DNA of 64,000 nt from CAMCHP01 sp036835325 (GTDB lineage Bacteria; Bacteroidota; Bacteroidia; Flavobacteriales_D; Sanyastnellaceae), in NCBI GenBank assembly GCA_036835325.1, contig DAITMF010000003.1, positions 45,339 through 109,338 on the forward strand. Reading direction: 5' to 3'. The notes under the pieces are model-generated. The model saw only the letters and a list, made by a program, of their open reading frames with translations. It was not told the DNA's origin and ran no database searches. The position numbers and the translations under genes were made by a program. Shown here piece by piece: positions 33,933-44,300 of this stretch; the stretch's first letter is position 1, and every line of letters starts with the position of its first letter.

Positions 33933-34496
33933 ATGAAATACCTGATTGTGGGATTGGGTAACCCCGGTGCTGAGTACCGAAACACCCGCCACAACATAGG
34001 ATTTGAACTGTTGGACGCCCTCGCCGGGGCGTCCAACGTTCTTTTTAGCCCAAACCGCTACGGCGATACTGCCACCATGAGGCACAAGGGACGGCAAATC
34101 ACCTTGCTCAAGCCCAACACCTACATGAACCTCAGCGGAAAAGCCGTGCGCTATTGGATGCAGGAAGAACGCATCGAGCTGCCCAATATCATCGTCGCCA
34201 CTGACGATTTGGCGCTGCCCTTCGGCACCCTCCGGTTGCGCGCCAAAGGCAGCGATGGCGGCCACAACGGCCTCAAATCCATAAACGAACTCCTCAACAC
34301 CAACGCATACGCCCGTCTGCGCTTCGGAATCGGAAACGACTTCGCCAAAGGAAGACAGGTCGATTATGTTTTGGGTGAATGGGACGATGAAGAGCGGTCA
34401 AAACTCACTGAGCGCGTTACCCGCGCCACCGAAGCCCTGCTGGCCTTCACCACCATGGGCATCGCCAACACCATGAACACGTACAACAATACGTGA
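33933..34496 (+). CDS. pth: Peptidyl-tRNA hydrolase
   Basis: Pth cleaves peptidyl-tRNA released from stalled ribosomes. The 187-residue protein has GLGNPGAEYRNTRHNIGF with catalytic His20, NTYMNLSG, the catalytic Asp in VATDDLALP, and GSDGGHNGLKSI. Length and start are standard. It is the last gene of the prs operon and stops 4 nt before the convergent anti-sigma gene, with no obvious terminator in between. Confidence 0.93.
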   Translation: MKYLIVGLGNPGAEYRNTRHNIGFELLDALAGASNVLFSPNRYGDTATMRHKGRQITLLKPNTYMNLSGKAVRYWMQEERIELPNIIVATDDLALPFGTLRLRAKGSDGGHNGLKSINELLNTNAYARLRFGIGNDFAKGRQVDYVLGEWDDEERSKLTERVTRATEALLAFTTMGIANTMNTYNNT

Positions 34497-34500
34497 TGCG

Positions 34501-35565
34501 TTAGCGCTCAATCGAGAGCTGGCCCACTTTCAAGAAAAACGATCGGTTGCCCTTGCGGCGAAACGCCACTTGGCCGTTGCTGATGTTCTCAACCTTGCTT
34601 TCGGCAGCCGTTGCCAAGGTGGTGCCGAGGGCTTCGTTTGCAGCGGGCGCCTCACCTTTTATACGTGTTTGGGCCTCGCGTGCCAAGTACTCGGTCACCG
34701 TGAGCGAACGTTGCTCGGCTTTCTTGGCCGGTGGTGAAAGCGGGTCATCTGTCAGCTCGGCCACATCTTCATCGGTTAAGAACACCGAAGCATCCAATGG
34801 GCGCACGGCGCCTGCTGCGTTGCGCTCAGGAAGGGCCGCAGCCACATTGATCGCGGGCCTCGGAGCCAGTTTGCGCGGTGCCGAGCCGCGAGCATCTTCG
34901 GTGTTGGTGGCCAAGGGAGCGTCGGGGTCGTTGTTTTTTTGGATGGATGCGCCATCGCGGTCAACCTGCGGCGTGGTGTTGTTGATCGTGCCCACGGTGT
35001 TCATCCCGCTGTCGGCGTCCGTTTGCACCGGATTTTTGGTCACTTCAAGTTCGCGCGGGGTGAAGCGTGCGAGGCGCGCAGGGGCATCTTGGTTGAGCAT
35101 CCACCATCCACCCAAAAACAAACCAAAGAGCACCGCAGCCACAGCCGCAGCGCGGTAAACCCATTGCAGTTGAATCACCGGTGCGCCGCGGCGCAAGGCG
35201 GCTTTGTTCGGGTACACCACCGCGGTGTCGGGTGCGAGTTTCATGCGCTTCAACCCGGCAATGGCCGCTGCATGATCGGCATCGGCAAGGGCGGCGCGGG
35301 CAAAGGCATCGTCGAGGTCGCCCTCAGCGACAGCGGCCATCCACAGGTCTTTTGAGGTAAACGGCGCCGGCATGCGCAGCGCATCGAAGCCGCTTTTTTC
35401 GGTTGCCGCCACCGTTGGGAGCTCGAAATCGGCCAAATCGAAGTTGGCCTCGAGCTCAGGGTGTTCACTTAAAAACACCAGCAATGCGGCCTGGTCTTCC
35501 GGAGAAAGACGTCCCTCGATGGCATCGAGGAGGAAGGCTTCGTAGTTGCCGGTGTTGATGGTCAT
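34501..35565 (-). CDS. Membrane anti-sigma-factor-like protein
   Basis: The 354-residue product has a short cytoplasmic N-terminal region (MTINTGNYEAFLLDAIEGRLSPEDQAALLVFLSEHPELEANFDL) like the sigma-binding zone of Bacteroidota anti-sigma factors. One membrane segment follows (about residues 132-154, WVYRAAAVAAVLFGLFLGGWWML), then a long low-complexity periplasmic part with no recognised domain. Its ATG overlaps the stop of the sigma gene by 4 nt (ATGA), the usual coupling of a sigma/anti-sigma pair. The signal it senses is unknown. Confidence 0.72.
   Translation of the reverse strand: MTINTGNYEAFLLDAIEGRLSPEDQAALLVFLSEHPELEANFDLADFELPTVAATEKSGFDALRMPAPFTSKDLWMAAVAEGDLDDAFARAALADADHAAAIAGLKRMKLAPDTAVVYPNKAALRRGAPVIQLQWVYRAAAVAAVLFGLFLGGWWMLNQDAPARLARFTPRELEVTKNPVQTDADSGMNTVGTINNTTPQVDRDGASIQKNNDPDAPLATNTEDARGSAPRKLAPRPAINVAAALPERNAAGAVRPLDASVFLTDEDVAELTDDPLSPPAKKAEQRSLTVTEYLAREAQTRIKGEAPAANEALGTTLATAAESKVENISNGQVAFRRKGNRSFFLKVGQLSIER
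34934..34949 (+). repeat. T-run plus GGATGGATG motif in anti-sigma gene
   Basis: TTTTTTTGGATGGATG; a related sequence occurs at 47228-47247. It may be a second, simpler form of the dispersed TTTT...GGATG repeat. Confidence 0.35.
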
Positions 35566-36047
35566 ATCACGTAATCAATGCTAACGAGGTAAGCCTTGAG
35601 GGCCACCCGAGCGCGGTAAATGTACACCTTCACCTGGGCGTCGCTCAGGCCGGTGATTTCAGCAATCTCTTCGTAGGTGTACCCCTCATAATCGCGAAGC
35701 AGAACAACGGTGCGCTGCACTTCGGGCAAACGCGCGAGGGCTTCGTGAAGCACCTCGTTGAGTCCGGCTTCGGCCTGACGGCTGGTGTACGCCGAAGGGT
35801 CAACGCCTTCGAAATCGGCGTTTTTCTTCTCGCGCCGTATCCAGTCGATCATGGTGCGGTACCCCGTGGTGAAGAGGTACGAGCGCGCTTTGTCGGCATT
35901 GACCTCGTCGACCTTCAGCCAAAGCTTCGTGTACGACTCCTGCACAATGTCGCGTGCCTGTTCTTCATCGCGCAAATGGCTGCGAATGAAGCGGAACAAC
36001 GCATCGGCGTGCTCCTCAACAGCGGTATTGTATTCGGTAACGGTCAT
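35562..36047 (-). CDS. ECF-type RNA polymerase sigma factor
   Basis: The 161-residue sigma-70 family protein has region 2 (ALFRFIRSHLRDEEQARDIVQESYTKLWLKVDEVNADKARSYLFTTGYRTMIDWIRREKK) and region 4 (LARLPEVQRTVVLLRDYEGYTYEEIAEITGLSDAQVKVYIYRARVALKAYL), separated by a short linker. It is the ECF layout without region 3. It is co-transcribed and translationally coupled with the anti-sigma gene. No target promoter could be inferred. Confidence 0.9.
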   Translation of the reverse strand: MTVTEYNTAVEEHADALFRFIRSHLRDEEQARDIVQESYTKLWLKVDEVNADKARSYLFTTGYRTMIDWIRREKKNADFEGVDPSAYTSRQAEAGLNEVLHEALARLPEVQRTVVLLRDYEGYTYEEIAEITGLSDAQVKVYIYRARVALKAYLVSIDYVI

Positions 36048-36209
36048 AGCGTTTCAGGCGCGTTCGAGGGTATGACGGCCTGCCTTCCGAGAAAGTTACA
36101 ACCGATGCGGCGATTTTCGATTTTTCGCTGCGTCTCTATTTTTTGAGCCCTAACGGGATGAGCGAAATGGGTGGCATGGCCTGCCTTCGACGCTGATCGA
36201 ACACCGCGA

Positions 36210-37796
36210 TCATGAACTTGGGTTGTGGCGAACGCGTGCATGGAAGGCCAGTCGCTGTGCCGCAAAGAGGGCAGAGAAGAAGGCGACAAAGGTGACCCCG
36301 GCTTGGGTTTCAAGGGTGTCTTCGGTGAGGTAGCTCAGCGCAGTTACCAAGCAAAAGGCCGTGAACAAGAAGCCGCGTTCGGGAACCGGTACTCCAAGAG
36401 GGATGAAAATGCTCGCGAGCAAAACAAGCACTCCAATAAGGCCAAAGGCTACCCAGAACGTTAGGTATTGGTTGTGTGCCCTCAAGCGAAAAGGCTCATA
36501 GAGAACAGTATCAATGTCGACATAGGCATCGCTCATGGCGCTTTTTACATCGCCGGTACCTACGCCGAAGATGGGTTTTTTACCAATGATGTGCCATGCG
36601 GCCCGCCAGAACTCAAAACGTTGGGTGACTGAGTTGCCGCTGGGATTGCCCCCGTTTTGCATCAACGATAGCTCGAAGAGGATTTTATCGAAGCGTCGCT
36701 GTAGGCCTTTGTGTTCAAATTCGAGCACCGATACCACACCGCGCTCTACGTTGCGAATGTCGTCATCGGTGAGGGCTAACATGCCTGCGGCGTCTTTGGT
36801 CAATCCTTTCGAGCTCATGTAACGCAGCAGGGTGCTGTACAGTTCGTGTCCGCGGTCGTCGGTACCGTGCAGGTTGCGTTGGCTGCGTTGCATCCACACT
36901 GAATCGAGTTCAGATTTGCAAATGTGGTACCATACAAGGTGCGTGTTTTCTTTTACGCTGTTGCCGATGTGGTGCTCGTAGGGGTTTCCAAGTGCCGTAT
37001 GCGTGGGGAGTTGGTCAAGGTATCCATCGGGAATGGTAAGGTGGTTGCGTGCGGTTAAGTAAATCCATCCACCCAAAGCCAGAATGAGCAAAGGAAAACC
37101 AATGCGGAGGGCACGCCGCCAGATGCGTGGAATCACCGATGCCTCTTCAGAGATGAGGTAGAGCATGAGCACGGCGATGAACAGCACGGCGCCGGTGGCC
37201 GATTCTATGACCCAAATGAAACTAAGGTTGATGGTGAGCATGACCAGTGCTGGCAGAATGCGGCGTTTTTCGCTGATCCACAAGAGTAAAATGGCCGAAG
37301 CAAACACCAGCAAGATGCTGAAACGGATGTGCGAAATGAAGATTGAGATTTCGCGAATGTTGTTGATTGTATAGTTGAACCAGCCCAGCGGAATGCTCAA
37401 GCAAATGAGTGCGGCAGCGCTTGTCGCCACCACAAACACCACGAGTGCGCGTCGAATGGCCACCGCTTCGAGCGGACGCGCCGTGAAGAATATCAGCGGA
37501 AACAACAGCAGCGGCAGCTTGATGCGGAGGTCGTGCAGGGCGTAGTTCCAATCGCTTGTGTAAACCAAGCCGATGAGGTGAATGAAGAACAGCGAACTCA
37601 GCAGCCAAAACAACGGGTTGCCGAGTGCTTTGCTCCATCGGTAGCGGCGCGTTCCGGCATCTACAAAGAGCTGGTCAAAGAGCCAGGCTCCGGCAAGCCA
37701 AAAGCCTGAGAGGCTCATCCCGAAATTCGAGAACGGCAGCGACACCGCGCCCAGAATGAGGCCAAACTGGTAGAGGTACGGGATGTAGCGGTTCAC
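36210..37796 (-). CDS. O-antigen ligase family membrane protein
   Basis: The 528-residue polytopic protein has about 11 hydrophobic segments and the Wzy_C/O-antigen ligase pattern: a large periplasmic loop (about residues 255-420) and the conserved late motif FGVGTGDVKSAMSDAY ... RAHNQYLTFWVAFGLIGVLVLL with the functional His. These enzymes join O-antigen or other glycan chains to lipid A-core or proteins. Ligase and polymerase roles cannot be separated by sequence. It starts 3 nt after the CtpA stop and is the last gene of the hemD-rnpA-ctpA series. Confidence 0.82.
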   Translation of the reverse strand: MNRYIPYLYQFGLILGAVSLPFSNFGMSLSGFWLAGAWLFDQLFVDAGTRRYRWSKALGNPLFWLLSSLFFIHLIGLVYTSDWNYALHDLRIKLPLLLFPLIFFTARPLEAVAIRRALVVFVVATSAAALICLSIPLGWFNYTINNIREISIFISHIRFSILLVFASAILLLWISEKRRILPALVMLTINLSFIWVIESATGAVLFIAVLMLYLISEEASVIPRIWRRALRIGFPLLILALGGWIYLTARNHLTIPDGYLDQLPTHTALGNPYEHHIGNSVKENTHLVWYHICKSELDSVWMQRSQRNLHGTDDRGHELYSTLLRYMSSKGLTKDAAGMLALTDDDIRNVERGVVSVLEFEHKGLQRRFDKILFELSLMQNGGNPSGNSVTQRFEFWRAAWHIIGKKPIFGVGTGDVKSAMSDAYVDIDTVLYEPFRLRAHNQYLTFWVAFGLIGVLVLLASIFIPLGVPVPERGFLFTAFCLVTALSYLTEDTLETQAGVTFVAFFSALFAAQRLAFHARVRHNPSS

Positions 37797-37799
37797 AAC

Positions 37800-39443
37800 T
37801 TAGTTCTGGCCTTGCAAAATACGGGTGTACTCGTTGCCAAACACCTTGAGGGCGCGCTCAACTACGGGGTCGTTTTTCAACGCAAAGCGGATGGCACCGT
37901 TTTGGTAGTAGTAACGGGTAACGATTTCTTCTTCGAGGCTGTACTCGATTTGATCGCGGAAGCTCTCGAGGTCGAGCGTTTTGTTGGGTTGCAAACGCTC
38001 TTCGAGCGAAGCGAACAGGTCGCCGGCTCGGTCGTAGTACTGCTCGATTTCGGCCACTTGTTTCAATTCGGCGAAGATGGCTTCGGTTTCTGTGTCGTAC
38101 TGAAAATCGTTTTCCAGGGCGAACTTCACGAAGTCGGCATACTGGTTGCTGATGTCAAAATTTTCAGGGTTAGCGATGCTATCAACGGTGTATTGGTAGC
38201 GTGTGGCGTACTTAAAGAGCAGGTTATTGCGCAGCAAGCCACCGAGGATGTTGCTCATTTCTTCGAGCGGTACTTCAATGTCGGGTGTTACGCCGCGGCC
38301 GTCGAACACGGTTCGTCCGCCTACGGTTTTGAAGGGTTTGATGAGCGAATCAGGCACTTCGCTCACTCCGTATTCGTTGCGGTGCGAGTAATCGAGTTTC
38401 TGAATGCACCTGCCGCTAGGTATGTAGTACTTGGCCACGGTCAGCTTGATTTTGGTATTGTAGCTGAGGTCTTTGGTTTGTTGCACGAGGCCTTTTCCGA
38501 AGGTTTGGTTGCCAACAACGACGGCGCGGTCGAGGTCTTGCAGAGCGCCGCTTACAATTTCAGAGGCACTGGCTGATTGGCCGTCGATGAGCACGACAAG
38601 CGGAATGGTAGGCGCAAGGGGCTCGTTGAGTGCGGCATGGCGCTTGTTCCATTCTTCGAGTTTGCCTTTTGTGCTAACGATTTCGGTGCCTTTGGGCACG
38701 AAGAAGTTCACAATACTCACGGCTTCGCGCAGCAATCCGCCGCCGTTACCACGGAGGTCGAACACGAGTTGCTGCATGCCTTGATTGTCGCGCAAGTCGA
38801 GGTAGGCTTTGCGCACTTCGGCAGAGGCCGTTTGGGTGAAGCTGCGCAAATGAATGTAGCCCGTTGCAGCGTCGAGCATGCCGTAGTAGGGCACGTCGGG
38901 GATTTGTACGTCTTGCCGTTCAACGGTGAACTCGATGGGTTCGGGTTGGTTGTAGCGCCGCACTTTGATTTTTGCCGCTGTACCGGCCTGACCTTTGAGG
39001 AGGTCGCTCACGTCTTCGCTGTCGAGACCTTTGACTTCACGGCCATCAATGGCGAGAATGACATCGCCGGCCCGCAAGCCGCTGGTTTGGGCGGGGTAGC
39101 CCTCGTAAGGTTCAATGATGGTAATGTCACCGTCGATGGTATTGACCAAGGCGCCGATGCCGCCGTACTGTCCGGTGGTCATGAAGCGAAAGTCTTCAAT
39201 TTTCGACTCGGGGTAGTACACTGTGTAGGGGTCAAGCGAGCGCAGCATTGCATCGATGCTGGTTTTCATGAGTTCGCCCGGCTTGGTTTCGTCAACGTAA
39301 AATGCATTCAGCTCACGGTATACGGAGGTGAAGATTTCGAGGTTTTTCGAAATTTCGAAGTATTCGTTGGAGGCCACGAAGGCCCACGAGGTCAGCGCGA
39401 TGAGTGCGCCGGCAACGGTGAGTTTCAGTGAATTTCGTTTCAT
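37800..39443 (-). CDS. ctpA: S41 family C-terminal processing peptidase (CtpA-like)
   Basis: This 547-residue peptidase has an N-terminal signal/anchor (MKRNSLKLTVAGALIALTSWAFVAS), a PDZ domain (about residues 92-178, GIGALVNTIDGDITIIEPYEGYPAQTSGLRAGDVILAIDG) and an S41 catalytic core with LIDGQSASASEIVSGALQD and GNQTFGKGLVQ. Ser292 and Lys317 are the expected catalytic dyad. It should process periplasmic proteins from their C-termini. Its ATG overlaps the rnpA stop by 4 nt. The C-terminal extension (about 380-547) is typical of the longer Bacteroidota forms. Confidence 0.9.
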   Translation of the reverse strand: MKRNSLKLTVAGALIALTSWAFVASNEYFEISKNLEIFTSVYRELNAFYVDETKPGELMKTSIDAMLRSLDPYTVYYPESKIEDFRFMTTGQYGGIGALVNTIDGDITIIEPYEGYPAQTSGLRAGDVILAIDGREVKGLDSEDVSDLLKGQAGTAAKIKVRRYNQPEPIEFTVERQDVQIPDVPYYGMLDAATGYIHLRSFTQTASAEVRKAYLDLRDNQGMQQLVFDLRGNGGGLLREAVSIVNFFVPKGTEIVSTKGKLEEWNKRHAALNEPLAPTIPLVVLIDGQSASASEIVSGALQDLDRAVVVGNQTFGKGLVQQTKDLSYNTKIKLTVAKYYIPSGRCIQKLDYSHRNEYGVSEVPDSLIKPFKTVGGRTVFDGRGVTPDIEVPLEEMSNILGGLLRNNLLFKYATRYQYTVDSIANPENFDISNQYADFVKFALENDFQYDTETEAIFAELKQVAEIEQYYDRAGDLFASLEERLQPNKTLDLESFRDQIEYSLEEEIVTRYYYQNGAIRFALKNDPVVERALKVFGNEYTRILQGQN

Positions 39444-39856
39444 GCTTGCTCTGACGGAGTTTCGGGCAGGGTTAAATTAGCGATATCTTCTTTTAAACGC
39501 CGGGTTAGCGCTCTTATTTTCTGTGCGGTGAGGGGTGTTTCAACCACGGTGTTTCCGGTAAACACCCATGCAGCGTGGAGGGTTCGGTTGTGCGTTGACA
39601 AAACGTCGTACAAGGCGCCTTTTTCGTGTCGCCACGCTTCGCGGATGAGGCGCTTCACGCGGTTGCGATCGTGTGCGCGCCGAATGCGGCGTTTGCTCAC
39701 GCTAATGACCACTTTTACCGGGGCATCGGCAACAGGAACGCTGCGCACGAGCAACAAAAACGGGTAGTCTTTGTAGGCTTTGGCGCCCGTGAATAGCGTT
39801 TCAATTTCACGGCGGTGAGTAAGGCGTTCTTCTTTCCGAAAGGTGTAGCGGAGCAT
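39440..39856 (-). CDS. rnpA: Ribonuclease P protein component
   Basis: RnpA is the protein cofactor of RNase P, which removes tRNA 5' leaders. The 138-residue product begins MLRYTFRKEERLTHRREIETLF and contains the RNR signature KVVISVSKRRIRRAHDRNRVKRLIREAWR. The frame is open to 39907, but that would overlap hemD by 29 nt, and family members begin at the LRYTFRKEERL block, so 39856 is preferred. The usual rpmH neighbour is not present; it sits between hemD and ctpA. Confidence 0.9.
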   Translation of the reverse strand: MLRYTFRKEERLTHRREIETLFTGAKAYKDYPFLLLVRSVPVADAPVKVVISVSKRRIRRAHDRNRVKRLIREAWRHEKGALYDVLSTHNRTLHAAWVFTGNTVVETPLTAQKIRALTRRLKEDIANLTLPETPSEQA

Positions 39857-39878
39857 TGGCGCTAAGGTAGCGAAAACC

Positions 39879-40625
39879 TTAGGCCTTACCGGTGATGTAG
39901 TGGTCAATGGCCATGGTCATTGACGGCGCCTTTGGGTTAGGGGCACTTACATCAACGCGCAGGCCGGCGTCTTCAGCCGCTGTAATGGTGGTCGGACCAA
40001 AGCACGCAATGCGGGTAGGGCCTTGCACAAAGTCAGAGAAGTTCTTGAAAAGCGACTCAATACCGCCGGGTGAGAAGAACACCAGCATGTCGTACTTCAC
40101 ATCGGAAAGGTCAGAGAGGTCGCTGCACACCGTGCGGTACATCGTAGCGCGGGTGTACTTGATGTTTGCTGCTTCGAGCGATTCAGGAATGGATGGCTTG
40201 AGCAGGTCTGAACACGGCAAAAGGTACTTCTCGGTTTTGTGCTTCTTGATGTGTTCCATCAGGTCAGAAAAGCGCACCGCACCGGTAAATACCTTCCGCT
40301 TGCGGAAAACCACGTATTTCTGGAGGTAGTAAGCCGTTGATTCTGACAAGCAGAAGTACTTCATGGTATCGGGCACCGTAATGCGCAGCTCGGTGCACAA
40401 GCGGAAGAAGTGATCAACCGCATTGCGCGAAGTGAGAATAATGGCGGTGTGATCGAGGATGTTGATGCGCTCCTGCCTGAAGTCGTGGGAAGTTATAGGC
40501 TCCACGTGGATGAACGACCTGAAATCGATCTTCAATCCGTGCTTCTCTGCCAAATCGTAGTAAGGCGATTTCTCACTAGTGGGCTTTGGCTGAGAAATAA
40601 GAATCGTCTTTACTTTGCCTCCCAT
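39879..40625 (-). CDS. hemD: Uroporphyrinogen-III synthase
   Basis: HemD cyclises hydroxymethylbilane with inversion of ring D, giving uroporphyrinogen III for haem and sirohaem. The 248-residue protein shows the weakly conserved two-domain pattern, with KTILISQPKPTSEKSPYYDLAEKHG, HTAIILTSRNAVDHFFRLC, DMLVFFSPGGIESLFKNF and RIACFGPTTITAAEDAGLRVDVSAPNPKAPSMTMAIDHY. ATG at 40625 is chosen over an upstream TTG at 40631. The DUF4271 gene just upstream is its usual neighbour in Bacteroidota, and a -7 box lies inside that gene. Confidence 0.86.
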   Translation of the reverse strand: MGGKVKTILISQPKPTSEKSPYYDLAEKHGLKIDFRSFIHVEPITSHDFRQERINILDHTAIILTSRNAVDHFFRLCTELRITVPDTMKYFCLSESTAYYLQKYVVFRKRKVFTGAVRFSDLMEHIKKHKTEKYLLPCSDLLKPSIPESLEAANIKYTRATMYRTVCSDLSDLSDVKYDMLVFFSPGGIESLFKNFSDFVQGPTRIACFGPTTITAAEDAGLRVDVSAPNPKAPSMTMAIDHYITGKA

Positions 40626-40657
40626 ACACAACAGTGGTTAGTGCCTCGTTCCGCGCG

Positions 40658-41344
40658 TCAGGCGGGATGGAGCTCCATCCATGCCTTAATCAACACCGCC
40701 GACGGTAGGAATTCGAGGGTGCAAAGATACAAAATAATGTAGTAGAGCGGAATGCGCTCATTAAGAGCGGCCTGAACCCCGCGCAGCACGCGAAGGAGAT
40801 AGGCAGCGGCCACCAGCACGAGCCCTCCTACGAGCACCATCCGCGTAAGCGAACCCGATGAAAGCGCAGCGGCAAGTGAAAGCAGCAGCAGAGGAAGGGC
40901 CAGCGTATTTAGTAACAAAAAGGTGTTGCCGATGTAATTTGCCAGCGCACGCATCGGTGCAGTGAGGGTACGCACAAGGTTGACCGCGATGAGCTTCAAC
41001 CCGTATACGCACAGCAGCATCGTGAAGAGTTTGCCGAACAGGCCCAAAGCGGTGCCATGGCCGGTGCGGCTCCATTCTGCCAGCACCAGGTAAGCAAACA
41101 ACGCAAACGATGAAAGAGCTACCGGCAACATTACCAGCCAGTCAGCCCGTTGGCTGAATTCGCCTTCTTCCAGCGTTTGCCGCACAATGCGGTAGTTGGA
41201 GAAGTTCCAGCCCATCATCTGCACATAGGCAGGAAACTGCCTGCGAATGACGGCGACCGCCATCAACACGCCAATGAATACAAAGCCCATCCATGGCTCA
41301 TAGAGCCGCAGCACTTCGCGTTCGATGGGAATGAGTTCGGTCAC
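40658..41344 (-). CDS. DUF4271 membrane protein
   Basis: The roughly 228-residue protein has about six membrane segments (FVFIGVLMAVAVI, WLVMLPVALSSFALFAYLVLAEW, LFTMLLCVYGLKLIAVNLV, TFLLLNTLALPLLLLSLAAALSS, MVLVGGLVLVAAAYLLRVL, YYIILYLCTLEFLPSAVLIKAW) and is typical of DUF4271, which is found beside hemD throughout Bacteroidota; the function is unknown. The frame opens at TTG 41383, overlapping the upstream LTD gene; a GTG at 41344, just after a TATCTTCG box, is preferred but not certain. Confidence 0.72.
   Translation of the reverse strand: MTELIPIEREVLRLYEPWMGFVFIGVLMAVAVIRRQFPAYVQMMGWNFSNYRIVRQTLEEGEFSQRADWLVMLPVALSSFALFAYLVLAEWSRTGHGTALGLFGKLFTMLLCVYGLKLIAVNLVRTLTAPMRALANYIGNTFLLLNTLALPLLLLSLAAALSSGSLTRMVLVGGLVLVAAAYLLRVLRGVQAALNERIPLYYIILYLCTLEFLPSAVLIKAWMELHPA
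40722..40729 (-). promoter_or_regulatory. Internal -7 box for hemD within the DUF4271 gene
   Basis: TATCTTTG on the minus strand, an exact consensus match about 97 nt before the hemD ATG and inside the last codons of DUF4271. Confidence 0.45.
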
Positions 41345-41375
41345 TCGGCGAAGATAGTGCGTTTCTGCGCGGTCG

Positions 41376-44300
41376 TCAATCAAGCAGGTGGCCGAGAACC
41401 GCCACTGCCTTTGCTTGAATCACTTCGCCGTCGGGATGAAACGCCTCCAAGAACACAATGTACATGCCAATGCCTGCTTTTTGGCGGCCATCGGTGAAGC
41501 CGTCCCAACTAAAGCTCCCTTCGGTTGCAGCCAGCACATTGTTGGTGACTTGCCGAATGGGTCGGCCAAAGTCGTCGTACACCTGAACATTCACGGTAAA
41601 CCCTTCACGCGGCAAGGTGTAAGTGATGATGCACACATCGTCGAAGCCGTCATTATCGGGTGAAAACACCTCCGGACTCACACTGAGCACGCCGTCGCCT
41701 TCGGCGGATGCCACCTGGCTGTTTGTGTAGCCGGGGGTGCCGTAGTTCACCGATTCGGCCGCACTGTGCCAATTGGTAAGGTCATCGGTGTCGCGTTCGA
41801 AGTCAATGCGCTCCAACGACACGCCTTTGACGTCGCGCAGCAAGGGGTAATGCATGTCTTCGGTGTAGGCGATGCGGTCGTGGACGTCGCCATTCGGCTC
41901 GGCTAAAATCACTACACCCTCGCCGTTGTTGTAGGTGGGCACGTCGTCTACAACCAGCAGGCCGTCAGCGGGCGCGTCCGGATAAAACGGCAGCACGCCG
42001 AACCGGCTCTCACTGAACGCGATGTACTCACCGGGGTAAAGAATGTACGGCAAGTTTGTCATAACGGCATAACCCAAAACGTCACCGGCTGATTCACGAG
42101 CGAGTTGCCATCCGGCCAAGCTGATGTTGCGCGATGAGCGGTTGTAGATTTCAACGTAGTCAGTGCCTCCCTCATACGGATTGAAGAGGATTTCGTTGAT
42201 GATCAAATCGCCATCTTGGTGAATTTCAGGTACTGCGAAGCGCTGCTGCGATGGTGCGTCAGCGGCAATTTCATTGCCCCAACAATCGGTCACACTGCTC
42301 ACACGCGCGACATACACGGTGCCTTCTTCAAAGCCGCCGGTGAACTGAACGCGCATCACGCGGTTCGTTTCATCGGTCATCTCAGCCGAGGCGAGGAAGT
42401 AATTCAACGAACTGAAAACTCCGTTGGAAAGCGTGCCAACATCAATAACCACAGTGTTCACCGATTGCGGATCAAGTTGCTTGTTGAATTCAAGGTCAAG
42501 GATGAGTGCATCGGTCACAAATACATTGACCAGCTCAGGCATACGGTTGTCAGGCTCGGTGCTGAAAACAGAGTTTTGGGCGCCGGCGGTGTGTCCGGCA
42601 TCGGCTTGCGAAGCACGCCAGTTGTCTTGATCGCTGCACGGGTGGTCAGGATTGATGCGTTCGAGGCTGTAACCGCTGCCCTTGCGCACGGGGTCATTGT
42701 ACCATGCATCAGTATATGAAACACGGTCGAGTTGAAGTTCACCCACAAAAAGGGTGAGGGTGCGGCCGGCGTCGGTAAGTTGAGGAAAACCATCCATTCC
42801 AATCAATTGTTGAACAGCACTGAATGCGAGGAGGTCATCGTTTCGGGTGAGCACAGCGTATCCGTTGGCTTCAATTAAGAGAGACTGGGTGATTTGAGCA
42901 CTCTCGAGTCGAACGCCACGCAAATCAAGCAATTGGCCGCTGCGGTTGAAAATCTCCACGTATTCGGCGTTGGGCGAAGAGGGTACTGACGCCGACGGAC
43001 TTGCCATGATTTCGTTGATGATAAGGTCGCCCGGTTCCGGGACGGCACCACGGACAATGGTAATGTCAATGGGTGCAAGTGCGCTGTTTCCTTCGCAATC
43101 GGCAATGCCAATGAGGGTAAGCAAGTACTCCGTACCCACTTCGAAGGGTGTGTCAAAAATGAACCGAATACCTTCGAGGTTGTCAGTGGCGACCACATTG
43201 GCATCGCCCAAATCAGGGGCAAGGAGGTAATCGAAGCTGCCGTTGAAAATATCGGCGTCAAGCGGTTCGTTGAAGTTGACGATCAACGTGTTGGGGTTGA
43301 TAAAGGCGTAGTTGGTGTATTCAGGCGCTTCGGTATCAGGTGTGTCATTGAACACACTGTTTTGTGCACCGGGTGTGCCGCCGGTGAAGCTTGAAGAGGC
43401 TGTCCAGTTGAAACTGCCCGAGCAGTTCGCAAACGGATTGATCCGTTCAAGGGTGATGCCGCCATCGTCCAATGCGGGGTTGCCATACCAACTTGTGCTG
43501 TAGCTGACGATGTCGATGATTTCCTGAGCGGGGTTTAGCAAGGTGAGGCTATCGGCAGCGTTGGTGAGGGCGACCCAGCCGCTGAGCCCGATAACGCTGC
43601 CAAAACCAGCGAAGAGAGCTGCATCAGATTCACTGCATACAATTACAAATTGGCCGGGGAGCAGTGCAAATGAGGGTAGGCTTCGCGCGGTAGTTGTGTT
43701 CACGAGCACCCATCCACCCAAATCAAAAACACTTTCAGATGCATTGAACAACTCGATGAATTCAGCCTCAGGCAAGCCGATGGCAGGAGTAGGGTCAGCG
43801 AGGATTTCGTTAATGACCACATCGCCCGATTGCGCATCGCCCGCTACGATGTAAATGAATTCGGCAGTTTGGGGAACGGCCGTATTGCCTGCGAGGTCAG
43901 CTATGCCGGAGGCCGTTACCGTGAGTAAAGTGTTTTCAGGAAAGGCCGTTGCAAAGGTCAGGGTGACCAGCTCGCCTGCGCCGCCTTGCACAGCCGAAAC
44001 GGGTGTTCCGACGCCGTTGCTCACACTGAAATTCAGTGCATTGCCTGCCGAAACGGCGTCGAGAGGTTCGTTGAAGCTTAAGGTGACCGTGTTTTCGCCT
44101 TCGGCGGATGCCGACAGCAGTTCAGGCGCCGTTTCATCGGGCACGATCGGACCAAAATACACATCGTCAAAGCGGAAACCGGCCACGTTGCTGGCTGTGT
44201 ACGTAAAGGTAAACCCGATGTGCGAGGCGGTCGAGTAGGTGGTTTCGACGGCTTCGCCCTGGAAAAAAAGCACACCTCCGGCCGGACCGGCAAAGAGCTG

